NCBI GenBank assembly: GCA_963693285.1
Contig: OY848923.1
Coordinates: 3,668,038 to 3,732,037, forward strand
Length of the DNA: 64,000 nucleotides
Direction of reading: 5' to 3'
Source of the DNA: Xestospongia muta
Taxonomy: Eukaryota > Porifera > Demospongiae > Haplosclerida > Petrosiidae
Shown here: positions 33,824 to 48,800 of the stretch, in pieces
Layout: every line of letters begins with the position of its first letter
Position numbering within the stretch: position 1 is the first letter of the stretch
Notes under the pieces: model-generated
The model's input: the letters and a program-made list of their open reading frames with translations, nothing else
Told to the model about the DNA's origin: nothing
Database searches by the model: none
Program-made: the position numbers and the translations under genes

Positions 33824-36800
33824 ATGTCATCACAATACAAACTAGTAAGTCAATAATCGTTCTATTACTATATTGTAAGTTCTGTAAAAAATCTTCAAAT
33901 TAAATTTCACTGTCAAATTTTAAGGATGAAATTGAGGAATTGCTTCATTGAAACATTTTAGATAAAGTTGTAGAAAATTGCCTTGATATAAATGTGGTAT
34001 TTAGCATTGAATTTGTTAAGACTGTAGTTAATGTTACTAGAGAAAAGTAATCACATTCAGAGAGTATTGAAATAACTTTGGAGTAGTCCTTATGTGTCCA
34101 TACATGAAGACCATACTTTCACTAGTTTACTCTCTCTCTAGCCTACCCTTGTACTGTCAAATTAGTGAAAATTAGCAAAATTAGTGAGTTTTGTTCATAA
34201 CATATAATGGACAAATTTACAAAGCTATTGTTCAAAATATTTCAAAAATAATTAATATTTTGAAATTAATATTTTGAAATTAGAGTGCTGAATTTTTATA
34301 TAATTTACATTATGTCTTCAATGTTTTATTTACATCTATAACTCAGTAGTTATGATGTCATACTATTTTAAATCTAATCTTATTTCATCTAACAAAATAT
34401 GCTATGATCACTAACTAATGATGTAAGAACATTAACAATGTAGATGAATTACCACTAGTCACGTTAAAAACCTGTGTCTATAGGTCCATAGTTAGTTATA
34501 TAATAAACTGATCCATATCTCTCATACACTAAATATATATGATAGATAGTAAAGTATGGACTACTACAATACTAATAACCACTTAGATATTTAATACCTG
34601 ATTGATCATCATGTTATTAACATGTACTCTATGCTATATATCAGTGTTATTATATAATGTCTATCTAGTAGTGTTATAGTTAAAACAGTTGATATGTATA
34701 CTGACTACATACTACAATACACTAAATATGTGATCACTATCTTTATAATAGAATGAGGAGTTGTTTTGGGCAGCTTGGAGAGGAGACGTTAATGGTATAA
34801 AGAATGCTTTAGGAAGAGGAGCAGATCCTCGTTTTCATCATCCTGACGTTGTAAGTTAATAATCTCATTATATCATAATAGATAATACATAATAGTGAAC
34901 ACATTGACATAATGTAGATATCAGTATATATTTAGTGAGCTAATATCAATTGAATTATGAACACAATCCTAACAGAGTTACTATCAAATTATCAATAGAT
35001 ATATTACACACAAGATAGTGTGTTATATTGATGCAGTACATTAAACACATTGACACTTATTTTATTGTTATGTTAACATAATGAAATACTTTACATTTAC
35101 CACAGAATATTGATAGGTGTGGCTAATCAGAATTTATCATTTCTCTCAACAGTTGTTAGTCATTTACATATAGTTTTAAATAAATAAGGATATTATATTG
35201 TTTTGAATGTTATTAATATCACATGTATATTCTCAACAAGTATGTTTATAAGTGTCTAGTTATTGTCAGAATTATATGACAAAGAGCTTGTAATGAAATT
35301 GTTAGGGTTTTACTTCTTAGTATGTGAAGTATGTTAGGTAGTAGTAATATAATTTTTGAACTTATGGAATGTCTACACTATTGTACACTTTCATTGTTTT
35401 ATTGTTGTATATGATAATTAAAAGTAACAAATGAAATCAAACTACATATATTAACTGTCAAAGGATGTTGAATAAAGATTTAGTAATATTACAAAGCTCC
35501 ATTAACCATAGTCATAACACTTAACTAACCATCATGACAAATTAACTGATAAGGTTCTAGTAGTGACTTAGTAGTTAGTAATGTCTTACTTTTGAGCACT
35601 CATTAATATAGATGAACATGAAAGGTTCTTTAGTTCTCCAAACATACTATGTTAGCAAACAATAACAGTCTTAAACAACTTACAGGACAAGTAAATACTT
35701 GTCTACTCATTTTACAGTCACACCCACTAATTTACATATTAACCAAATTAAAACTGATCGATATAATTGAACAGGCTTTTCCAACTTTCAGGGTCATCAA
35801 TATTTCTTACTATACTGTCATCTAGTAGTTTGCATGTTGACAGACAGACTGATTGAATGATAGCATTGACCTACATAATGTGACAAGGATTATTAAGATG
35901 GTGGTGTGGTGGAAGTGAGAAGACATAAGATTACCTGCTAATGAATATTAATAAATTAATAAATGAATGGCAATTAGAGCAGTCTACTGGGTTGTCTTAA
36001 GATGCATTTTGTTCAGTACACTATATTTTCACACCACACCATCATGTACCTAGTAGTATAGCTACTTCAAATCCATAGATATATAATGTGTATTGATCAC
36101 ATACATACATGTATGATGTATTAGTTACATGATAAAAAGTACATGTTATGTGTATTATGGCATCCGTAGATATAATGTATCCATTGAAGTAGTTAAGCCA
36201 CTAGGGACATCTTGTATAAGTAATTATACCACAAGATACATGATAAAATATATATGTATACCAAGTCATCTATGTATCCATGGAAGTAGCTATACCACTA
36301 TTTCCATGTTGACATAGGTTACATGGGAGATAGAAGCTATGTGTGTACCATGTCATCTATGGACAAGTTGGGAATCCATATGTTTACAAGACATATGTGT
36401 ATGTAATGACGTGTATACATATACAACCATACTGTGTATCATTGGATTGTAAAGAGACATTATGTCTAACCTGTTGTACTAGTGGATATGTGTGATATTA
36501 CTACATATAGTTAATGTTTAGGATTTTAGGGGTGGGGATCAGTTTAATATACAACAAAGTATGAACTTCTTGCCTGACCTATAGGCACTACTGTGATATC
36601 AGTTATATTAGGACTATTGAGAAAGAGCTGGCTTAAAGTCCTGGAATATACCAGATACAAGCTGGGACCTTATACTTGTATTATCTGTACATATTAGTCC
36701 ATTTTACTTATAGTCATCTCTTATGTATTAAAATTGTTTCTTATACTCAGGCCTATGTATCTAATTAATACAAGACTTGGACTATGTTATGTTTATACAT

Positions 36801-39800
36801 CTATAACCACATATGAGTCTAACATTTAAAATACATAGTTACCTGCTCAGTCATGCTATGTTATTTATTATTATAGACTATATATGTTTTATAGTTTAAA
36901 GTTTAGATAAAATTTCTATATCTTTTAGTGATGATTATTAACTTTTGCTAGTCACTGTGTGGTTGAGGATTATAGTATTTGCCTTGTGTATGTGTGTGTG
37001 TGTTCAGAAAGCAAAGGCAATATGTCACTTCCATATTACTTCCAAACAATACTGCATATATGTTATGTAATGTTTTACATTTTAACATGGGAATTTTCCT
37101 AAAAATGATTCATTCTGAAGTTATGGCAATTTATTTACTTGATTCTGATATGATGTTTGTATCCACTCCTACTTGAGGAATAATAATTATTTTATGATCA
37201 TATGATTACTAACTGACATGTGTCAGACACTTTTTACAAATACTTCATAGCTTTACAAAAAAGAGCCTTAAGAACTGTGACAACTTCATTGACATTACAC
37301 TAATCATTATAGTCAAACATTACCACACCTATAGTTTTTGAAATACAGCATTATAATTATAATCAATATGTTCTCAGTGTCAATATGACAAATTAATATT
37401 TCTGTAATTTACCTACTACTGCAGTGAGGGTTCTGTACTTTAGTGTTTTTGTTAGTCTATAAATAACAACTTTACAATTCCTTTTTCTACATAATTATTG
37501 GAAAAATGAAGTATTGTTTGTAGTCTCAGTTATGATATTACATTAGCTATATGATTAATGGATTGTTGTCATGTGTGAAATATAGGTGTAATTCAGTAGT
37601 GAGTAAATAACATTATCTTCTATTATTAATTTAGGGCCAATGGACTCCTCTTATTGCAGCAGCTAGTGAGGGACGATCAACAGTTTTACCAGCCTTATTA
37701 GAGGCTGGTGCAGACCCAAACTCAATTGATACTGTGAGTGTTAGATAGTACTGAATACTGTTTTACTAGATTATATAATGTTATATAAAACAGTTAATTG
37801 AGTAATAGATCTGTATATTTAGTTATTATAATCATGATGATTATTTTTGGTTTCACTTTAAACACTTTGTATAAATTTGATACTCTGCCCCCTCCATGAT
37901 TAAGTTATAATATGTACACTTGACTTTAGTACCTTCTCTTACATTGTGGATAGTCTCTATTTATCCTATTATGCACAAGAAACATTTTAAAACAAATTCA
38001 TTGAACATGGCCATGTACGGAAAACATTTAGAAACGGTTTTAAAAAGGGCTGTGTCAATAGCGTCTGCATTTAGTTAGATTTATTGTAGAGTTGTCTTAC
38101 CAAGTCAATAATTAGAGAAAAAGTTTCTCTGTTTCTCCAAAAAATTTTGAAGATGCACTGCAAGTCTTTGACCAATGTTAATGTAAAGTGTTTTGAGTTC
38201 AGGTATAATTTTAACCACAACCTCATCCACACAATCAAGTATTATTTTAACCACAAAGTAAACACAGATAACAACTAAACATTAGATAAACAAGTAACAA
38301 CATAAACACTATTTTATTAATATTATAACAATAACAGAAATGGCCAGAGAAAAAAATGTAATAGAGCAGGTGTACTTGAATATGATCACGTGATATGAGT
38401 GATGATGTCTGGGATGACAGCAAATGTAATCATAAAGATTATAGATATGTCACATAAGCTAAAGTATACAGGCATATCAACTACTCTTGTTAACAAAGCA
38501 TTTATTTACCACTTTCCAATTACCTGAATTTTCACCAGCTAATTTTCAAGAATCTAGGTAAATAAAAATACATTAACACAACAACAATAATTATGAGTTT
38601 CTATGTTTAACACTACATCTACTGATACACTTCAAACAACATGGTAAATAAAATGTAACAGAAATGTACATAACAGAAGTTTTACATCTCCAGTCAAATA
38701 CCACTAGATTTAAAATGGACAGATGACTTAGAACCAATATTCATAGAACCTTTCACCTAGCAAGCTGGTCAAACTGTTACTATGTCTTCAGCTCTAGGCA
38801 TTTTAAATTATTCTTTATGAGAAACCTGATGGAGATGATAGTTTCTATGATACACTGCCCTGTGCATGGAAGATGAAAAATTTACTACTTTGATACCTGT
38901 GTCATTAGAAGAGTTGGAAACCTATTTTGGCTTCATAATGTTGACATGTATTGTTGTATCTAAGTTTGTTTACAAATGATCTTTTGTAACTAAACTACAA
39001 TCAACAGCAACAGCAACAACAACAACAACAACATCAAGAAGTAATCATATAAGAAAAATTACCTCTGCCAATATGCAAACTAGACCAACTCTACAACTGT
39101 ACTGAACAAGCAACATAAGACATTACTAACTCGCAAAACCATGTTACATCATAGAAGAATATAATAATTATACTAGAGGAAATATTACTCTTCCCCATCC
39201 TCAGCTCAAAAACACACATCAAAAATTAAATTGAACAGTCGACTTGCACATTATCACATTATCAAGTGATGTATCAACTTGAGACACAATGGAACTTGAA
39301 GGTTCATTAGTAGACGTGGGAGCTAGTACCAAAGAAGTCTGTTCAGTTAATTAGTCTGAATAACTATTGGTTCAACAGTCATGTCTGTGAGAGCATCATC
39401 AAGGTTCATTTGTGTTTCAGAGTCTGTACTAGTAGCTGTCTCTATATCGACTGCACCATATCTTCTTCTAACATTATCGACATGATGACAAAATATATTG
39501 CTGTATGCTAATTTGATGAGACAAAGAATCTGTAGTCTTTACCACTGTTCCTGGGATCTACTTGGAACCAGTTGTTATAAAATCCTCATCAAAAATTAGA
39601 TCACCAATGTTGAATTCTCATTAAGATTTTGTCATGAGCTTCCTTCTGCTACTTTTGTTGAAATTCTACCTTCTTACGTACATCAGGAAACAATCCATCT
39701 ATGTGAGATTGAAGTCTTTGCCCTATTAAAAGTTCTGAGGGTGACACACCAGGTAATGGAATGAGGTGTAATCCAATAAGTAAATAAAAACTTAGACAAT

Positions 39801-42800
39801 TTTTCTTGAGTGGAGCTACCTTGTATACACTGAAGTTCTCTTTTCACTGTCTGTACTGCCCTTTCTACAAAGCTGTTGGTTGAAGGGTGGTACAGAGGTG
39901 ATGTTATGTGCTTGATTCTATTCTATTCTATTAGATTTCATTAACTTCCACATTTTTCTTGAACTCATCACTCATGAATGATTGTCCATTATCAGTTACA
40001 ATTTCCCTTGGGAGTCCATGATTTTGAAAAGACTGTCTTAACTTCTCTATAGTTCTAGAGGAAGTAATATTAGGCATTATATAAGCATCTAACCATTTTG
40101 AGTGGGAGTTGACTTGAGTGTGGAACATGTGTCCTACTAGAAAGAGCTTGGCAAGAAGAGGATAGGAAACAAAAAGAACTGGAAAAAAAGGAAAGAATTG
40201 AGAGAAAAGAAAAAAAATGAACGAGATGAAAAGAAAGAAAATGAAAAAATAAAGGATAAAGAAACAATGAAAAAAACGTGAATCACATACAGTATTACAA
40301 AAAAACTGAACAATGAAAGATAAACACGACTGAGAAGGTGGTTAGAATGCGGAATGTGAATCTTGTTGCCTTGGGTTGGTTCATCTGTCTTGTGGTGGTT
40401 ACTCTGGTTTGACTTGTTATGAACTTCAAGGACTTGTTTTTCTCTGCAGAGGAATTAGTAACTCATAAGTAGTAACACTTACCTTTTATTAGACTTGGTT
40501 TCTTCTTTTTTTGTTTAAAGTAATGTATGAAAATTCTGTCAATCCTTGTAAACAATACCCACATATGTCCACAAACATCGGTAAAGAACCCAGTATGCTC
40601 ATACCTCAAATATATATTAACCCGTACGAAATAATAATTTACAAGAACTCGTTCAAAAAGAGTTAACTATCAAATGAGCATGTTTTAAATTTTTTAATAT
40701 GTTCTGTTTCAAAGCTAAGACAAAAATGACGTTGACGCTTAGTGCAAAGTAAAAAATAGCCTGGTGGAATTTGGCTACTTTACTATATTGTCAGTATATA
40801 CATGCGCATAAAATCAATGTATTCTAACAAACATTTAGGACATTATTATAAATGAAAAGGCATTATTATGTAACTGCTTATTTCTTATGGTAGGACATTA
40901 TTATCAATGTAAAGGCATTCTAAACAAAGGCTAAACACTGGATACCTGTGTACCCTAGGCACATCCTGGATCATTCCTTAGTGTTGGATTGATCACTATT
41001 GTTTTCACAGTGAATTCAGAGCTTCAGTCTGTAATTGACATTGCAAGTGCTGAAATGGTTGAGTTGCTGTTCCCTGAGCAATGAGTTCTGTCCTGAGTAG
41101 TATGCTGTCTTAGAGTTTAGAGATTTTTTCTTATAGAGAACACACAGGAGGGATAATTTTATAAACTGATATATAACTCTCTCCAGACATTTCCCTAGTT
41201 TCTTTTGAAAGGATGCAATAGTTTCACAGCTGCTGTCATACTCTTCACATCATCCTCTGAGAGAACAATGTCACTTTTACCCATGAAACACAGAGTTGTG
41301 GTTACACAAATGTTCTGCTCTATGAGACGTTTGAGCATGTAAAATGTTGAGTTCAACCTTGTACTGATGTCTTTTACTAGCTTTTGTTGAGGTAGCTTCG
41401 TTATCTTCTGACCTTTAATCAACTTGGCAATTGCTTTTGTTCTCTTATGATAATAGAAGACAATATCATGGCATTTCTTGAGAACTAATCCAAGAATATC
41501 ATCACATCCTATTGACTCTTGGCACAACTAAATTTAATGTGTGCACAAAATATAGTATATGCTTTAAGCCTTGAAACAATATTTTATCCTAGGATAAAAT
41601 AATTCTGCAATATTTTATCTTGTGGGACAAATTTTAGGTAGAACAATAATTGTCGTGACAGATCTACAGTCATTCTCTTTAGTGAAGACAAGGCTTCAGG
41701 AAGTTCATTGACTGTCAAGATCCATGCTATATATTCCCTATTCGTTGAACTATCACATGAAATTCATTGAAAGAAAGGTATCAAGTAGAGAAACTAAATG
41801 TTAAAACTAAGCTCGTCAATTCACTGGTGCTAGTTGACCAACAATATCTGAGCTACGTAACAGTCACTTCATTGACTCATCCTTGAAACTTACCTCTATT
41901 GTTCTTGAGACGTTTCATATGTCTGAAGCCCACACAGGTGATAATATCGCTGATGAAATATGACGTTTGATGGATGAGTGGGACATTACTGGTAAAGTTT
42001 CTGTGTTGTCATGGACAACTTCTCTAATATTGTATGTACTCTACAATTACTAAGATTTTGTCCTATTACATAAAATTTAATGCTGCCATATTTTGTCCTA
42101 GAATAAAAGATACCTTCCATACTTATCTGAGGATAAAGATGGCTTGTTATATTTTAGTCTATAAAAATATATCTTGTTATTATTCATTGTATAATAATAA
42201 TATTCTAGGATAAATGGTTATTGTTTTGTTTATGTTAGAGGGCCAATAATGTTAGTATATTTCAAAACCAGTAATAAACTTTTGAAATTAACTAGAACAT
42301 TAAACAGAAATTTTGTCACAGTTGTCACAAAATCAAACAGCTGATCCTTTTTTGATGACCTCTTCCGAAACTTGCACACAGGCATCAATATGGTATCATT
42401 TAGAACATATAGTGCACTGAATCATCTTTATATCTCTGATCTCTGGCATCAAATCTATACATTTGTAGTATATTAGTATGATTTTGTGGATTTTTACGGA
42501 TTTTATGGCTTGTAGGAAACTTGGAAAAGTTCCTTTACTTAAACACCTGTGTAAGTGGTCTCTTATCTTTCGTTGCTCAAATGTATATCTACCTGGATCA
42601 TCTCCCATAGCAATCACTGATACAAAAGCCAGAGCAAAGAGACCACTATCTGATGAGGCAACTTGTGGCAGACAATACAGATAAGACCGATATACCTTAT
42701 GTTGATTTCTCTATGAGTGGGTAGCAAACTAACAATTGTAACAACTTATCTTTGAAGTGATGAACTTATTATAGATGGTATGCTGTTGTAAATATCAACA

Positions 42801-45800
42801 AATCCAAGCTCACATCCGTATGTGGAGATAGTCACCTAATGACTGTATTTTGAACATAACACTTGAACAAATGGAGAACCTTTGAATATCAAATGCTAGA
42901 CTTTGTCCACAATGGCATTCATTAACCCACTCCCCAGATAACAGAATATGTTCATTAACCATTGATAGTTTCTTCACCCACATACACTCTGCTTTTATTG
43001 TGTCTTGTTGAACATCAACATCATTCCTATCAATCTGTTCACTGTTATTTGCTACCTCTTTCAGTTTTGCTAGCTTAGTACATCATAAATAACTGACTAC
43101 AATACCTGTGGATGATAGGGTGTGGTACAGTACTACTTTCTACCTAGATGTTTCATTAGATTTTTGTCAAGTTGGCATCTAAACTCTCTGATTTGGTCGC
43201 TTGTCAACAGTTTAGGAAGATCCATTCTCATAAACCTTTGTGGCAAACATGAATTATATGAATTATTATTCTATAACTTTATTTTAATAATGATCATTAC
43301 CTTGAATAAAGTCTCAATGACACCATGGACATTACTAGGCGAGGAAATGGCCTCCACCAATTTTGTAAAATAATCTGATGCAGTGAAAATAAAATGATTC
43401 CCATTTCTACGTGTTCGAGATATTGGTCCAACAAAGTCAATCGCCACATGGTACCACAGAGAATGTACTAGTATCAGATGAAGCTCACTGTTAATTATAA
43501 TTGGGTTTTTGTTCATTCTCTGACATTCATTACAGGTAGCAACCTACATGTGTTGATATAAAACAACACTAAATTATAAGCAAACTTACCACTTCTTTGA
43601 CATCATTCCATATGTATTTCCACATAAATTGTTCCTTGATTCATCTTTGTCCCAATGTTGGATCAATGTGACAGGGTTTCACAATCTTTAGTTGCTCACT
43701 TTAAGACTGTATGTATTTAACTATCTACAATAGTGTGCAACAACCATTGAAACTTTACAAATATTTGTCATTTTACCTGCTTCTCTCTTCAAGGTTTATA
43801 GTATAGCTCTCCATCAACTATTTCAAATTTTTCTACCTTTTTTCTAATTATTCTTTTCCATCTGGATATTTCTTCTCTGACACATAAATAAAAGCTTTAT
43901 CAAATAGATCGTCTCGCTCAGCCATGCTGTCTTTTTCCAGCTAAATCTTGATGAGTATGAATCTCTAAACAATATATCATGTGTCAAAAGACTTCTATCA
44001 GTTATTTTGTGTGACAAAGAGTCTTTATTCAGTTTGGAGAAATAGTGACCTGAAATAGCACCAGCAACCATTGAAACTTTATTTTACAAATATTTGTCAT
44101 TTTATCAGTTTCTCTCTTCCATGTTAGTAGTACAGTTCTCAATCAACCATTACAAATGTTTCTGCCATTTTCCTAATTATTCTTTTTCTAGTTGCACTAG
44201 CTCCATCTGGATATTTCTTCTCTGACACATAAAGAAAAGCTTCATCAAATAGATCATCTCGCTCAGCCATACTGTTGTCTTTTTCCAGCTAAACCTTGAT
44301 GAGTATAAATTTCTGAACAATATATCGTGTGCCAAAAAGACTTGAATCAGTTATTTTGTGCAGCAACGACTATTTGTTCAGTTTGGAGAGATAGCAATGC
44401 ATGTGAATATAAACTTGAAAGTGTGATAAGAAAACTAGCAATTTTTAGTCCTAGGACAAAAAATAGCATTTGATAAAATATTGAATCTTCACTAGAACAA
44501 CTTAACTTCTCTATCAGTCCATTAAGTACAGGTAAAATGCAGGATAATGATGGATTTCTTCATAGCTCAAGAATGTAGTGGCAATGTCATAAGGCTCAAA
44601 AACCTTCACAAACTCTGTTGAGATATTCCACTGCTCAGTCTTCAAGTCAAGGTACTGGTCGCTTATTTTGATTACACTGTTATCTGACAACATTGCAGTT
44701 ATAGACCAAACAAAGTTTTATAAGACGATCAAGCATAAAGTAGGTTGAATTCCACTTTGTTACTTGTTACACCATCTTTAATTTGCTTCTTCTCCATTTA
44801 TATTCATTTGTGATTGCTTTTCCTTTAATGCTTCAGTAGCCACCACACGCGTGACACTATGGCAAAAATGACTGACTAACTTTCAAGCAGCAGAAAGGAG
44901 TCTACTGATAACTGGTAGATCAAATCCAGACTTTAAACACATCTGAAGAGTATGACCTATACAGCTTAGCCTTTTACACTAAACCCAAAATATCTAGAGA
45001 ACACATCATATTGGCACCTTGATCATTAATGATAAATTATACCTTCTTGGAAATTTTGAAGTTATCACAAATCTTTTTCAATTTGGTCATGATTTTGACT
45101 CCAGTGTGATGTTATGGAAATGCTGAAGTTTTCAAAACAAAGGATTACATCTTCCAGTCCATGTCAAAGTAGTGTACAATGACTGTTGTGTAAACCTCTG
45201 TAGCAGCACTGGTCCAAATGTCAGTGATTAATGTAATACTTTGTGCTTCTTTCTCTAATTCCTCTTATGCTTTAACAGTGTACTGATGTGCTTCCTGCTT
45301 AGAACAGAATATCTAGGCTCTATATAGTTCATCAAATCTTTGAAGTCATGTCCTTCCACTACTCTCACAATGTCCTAAGCTCAAGTGCAATCATCATTAG
45401 AATTTTGCCAGTGATCTATTTTACTTTCCCTTCAGATCAGTAACATGGCTTTATTATTGCCTCTAGGATCCTTGTTTCAATGTCTCCTCTACTTTATTCG
45501 CATTTGGTTCCCAGGTCAAAGAATGCTTAGACTCTAAATGGTTTCAAACGTTTGTTGTCCATCCCTAATAAGTAAAAATCTTCAACATAGTTTATACTCT
45601 ACTGTTGTTGGGTCAGGAACTTTCTCAAACCACATCCATACGTCTAAGCAACCTGCAAGTTTTCCACCAGTAGCCATTGCAAGGAAAAAATAACACGTGT
45701 TGTTAGGTGGGTGTGTCCATGCAAGGAGCATGAAACAAAGCTTCGAATGTTTTGTCTGTTTTTCATCAATTTCTACAATTAAAGGTACTGAAAGTGAAAT

Positions 45801-48800
45801 ACTGAGTCAGTGAGTAGTATTGGCAATCAAAGCTTGTGAGATTGACCACATCATTAATAAATAATTAATTATAGGAACATCTATTTGTTTAATACTTTTA
45901 TATCAAGTTTGTAAATTCCTTTATAATGAAAACATTATAAATACAAGTATTAGGTCATATTTTTACCATAACATGTACCTTTCAAAATTACATATTCATC
46001 TCATTTAATACTACATTAGTGCTTTAGTATTCAAAATACTTTATATACTCAAGGCAATATAACCAGGTTATAGATGCAACTATTGTCAATAATGACTGGT
46101 CATTCTTTTCAATTTACTTTTATTGTATACTAGTATTGATTATTAGCATATTTCTCTTATATCCAGCACAATTGGACTCCATTGGATCATGCAGCAATGA
46201 AAGGTCACCATGATATTGCTAATATATTGATTAAAGCTGGAGCTCATGTTGATGCTATTGATAAGGTCAGTATATACTATAATGTAAATATATTATAGCA
46301 ATGACAGGATTACTATACTTGTTATATTTTTACCATAACATGTGCTTTTCAAAATTATATATTCCTCATGTTTAACACTACATTAGTGCTTTAGTATTTG
46401 CTAGGGAATCCCTTTATACACTCAATGCAATTAAACCAGTTTATAGATATAACTATTGTTATGTTAAGAGAGCTGACAATAGTCACATGATGTCTGTCAT
46501 ACGTTAGGTTAATGATGGTAATGTTATAGTTTAAAGTTCTGGTTTATGCCATATACAACTGAAAGTATTATCATTGTATACATCATCAACTTAACTGCAT
46601 GTACATGTACATATAGTTCAGTTGATGATACATGTACTATAGTAAATTGTAAACAAATTTGTGGGACCAGCCTGATTGAGCTATTGTTATGATGTAATCA
46701 AACAATAACTATAATAATTATCAAATAGTATTAAGTTATAATATTGAAAAGCAAATAACGTCATTCGTACACAGAACAGAAGCTCTTGTCTTTGTTCCAT
46801 TCATTTTATCCATCTTGCATGGCAAGTAATAATAAAATCTGGTAGAGTTACAAAGAATTGATGAATTCGTTACATATTTTGAGATTACATGGTTAGCTGG
46901 AACATTCGACACAACAGACTGAACTTATACGAGACTATAGTATCATAGACAAACAATCACATGGAAGGTTGACACAATCATCTACAGTGTGTAGTTGGCA
47001 AATCCCTTCCGAACATCATTGAATGTGTTGAGGTATTTTAGAGAGAACAAGTCAGCACAGAGGATTCAATATAGCAGCTGACAGCAGGTGTATGTTCACC
47101 TTGCAGGGAAAGAAAGCTATAGAAAAAGATTAACACATTAAGGAACTCAAAGAAAGTTTTAGCAGTAACATAATCTCTATCAGGCTATGTGGCAGGCATG
47201 TCTCAACACATTAACCTATGAATTCTTTAATCATTACTTTCCTTAACATTAAACTGTTCATTTTTTAATATCATTTACCTTAAACTCCTTTATCATTACT
47301 TTGATTGTTTCAGTCCCTTTTGGTCTAGTAGCTCTTGTCTTGTAACTTGTAAATTCACAATGTTTGTTTAATTAGAATTACAGTGTCCGTAAGTACATAT
47401 GTTAGTGGTAAAGCAGCTATCATAGAATTTATTACAACAAACAGAAACAGCAGACCATTAGTACAAACATGTTGTAAATAGGAAAGGATGAGATCAGAAA
47501 TAGTTTAGAGATAATAAAAAATAGAACATTCATTTGAGCAAATCACAACTCTTGAAGATGAGATTTTATCACAATGGACATATTAGATCATCCTCCAAAT
47601 GTAACTGAACTTAATTGAGGCAGAGAAGACTATTAACAAATTCAAAGGAGCAGTTAAGGAGTCAATCTGTCCTATACTATTGATATATATTGATTGAGCA
47701 AAATACATGAGATTGCTACTCTACCTAATAAAGTGGACTTCACTACCGAAATGCTAATGTTAGAGCAGATAAGAATATCACACTATGACAGAGGAAGACA
47801 GAGATTACTTCCCTTACCAGACTCAAGAGGTGCATGAGGTGATTTTTAAAGCTTAGTGAACTAAATCATTATTTGGAAATCCATTTCTTTTTCCTGATGA
47901 TGGAGATGGAGATTAAAACATGTTCACTTTTGGCACGGATAGCAACATTGAATTAACTTTGAGTCTGATGCTGTATATGTCAATGGAACATTTAAAGTTG
48001 TCTTAATTTTTCTATTTGATATTCAATGTGCACACATTCAAGTACGGAAAAATTTCCCTCTAGTATTCTTTTTCTCGCAAACAATTCAACCACTGAAAGC
48101 ATATAAAAGATACTTTCATTTAGTCAAGAAGAAAGCTTACAGCCTGGAATTACAAACTCAATCAACATAATTGGAGACTTCAAACTACTCATTCAACAGT
48201 CAGTCAACGTAACATTTCCACTAGCAAATTTACTGGATGTTATCTTGTCTCTCAAGTAAAATACAACTTTTGGTTTTTAAGTCATTTATAAGAAAAAAAG
48301 GAGCAATTTTATTTTTACGAGCAAGATTTGCTTGTCTAGCTTGGCAAGATCTTAAAATAGTGAAGTATTGCTCAATTAATCTAAGTATTATATTAACAAT
48401 TGCTATAAACTCACTATAGTTGAAAGAATTTTCAGATATTATTAACATTAACCCACAGACTTTAGCAAAACCATTCATTACAGCAGTTACACTGATCACT
48501 TCTCATTTTTTAAAGAACCATGTCATCCAACAAGTACCATATACAGGTTCAACTATTGAGTAGCTTTAACTTTCTTCAGACAAGTACACTTTCATCTGTA
48601 TTGTACAAGAAATGGTTACTAGATTTTAATACATTCTAGCCCATTGTTGATACAGGAGACCACCTGGTTGTACACTAAATTAATGCCGAACTATCTCAAG
48701 TTGGAACTGTATTACTAAGTCCTCTACTTGCTCTAATCAGTAACATTGTAGAGCCAGATAATATTGAGTTAGTATCTCCACAAGATATATATGATAGTGT

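Larger units (their letters stand above)
37734..46166 (+). other. 8.4-kb intron of gene 2, transposon graveyard
   Basis: The intron holds a gypsy integrase remnant (39370-40130, minus), two hAT remnants and a hAT scrap (41195-42060 and 44560-45690), and a Ginger-like integrase with protease pieces (42396-44398, minus). A (CAA)n run is at 39007-39033. Positions 37740-39300 and 45700-46166 show no recognisable relic. Confidence 0.65.

Noticed and set aside
36129..36317. ORF of 62 codons in an intron of gene 2
   Set aside because: It lies in the degenerate minisatellite and reflects its low stop density, with no conserved pattern.
40070..40267. Minus-strand ORF rich in Phe, Leu and Ser that looks like membrane segments
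   Set aside because: It is the reverse of an A/G-rich stretch. The plus-strand charged reading explains the composition.
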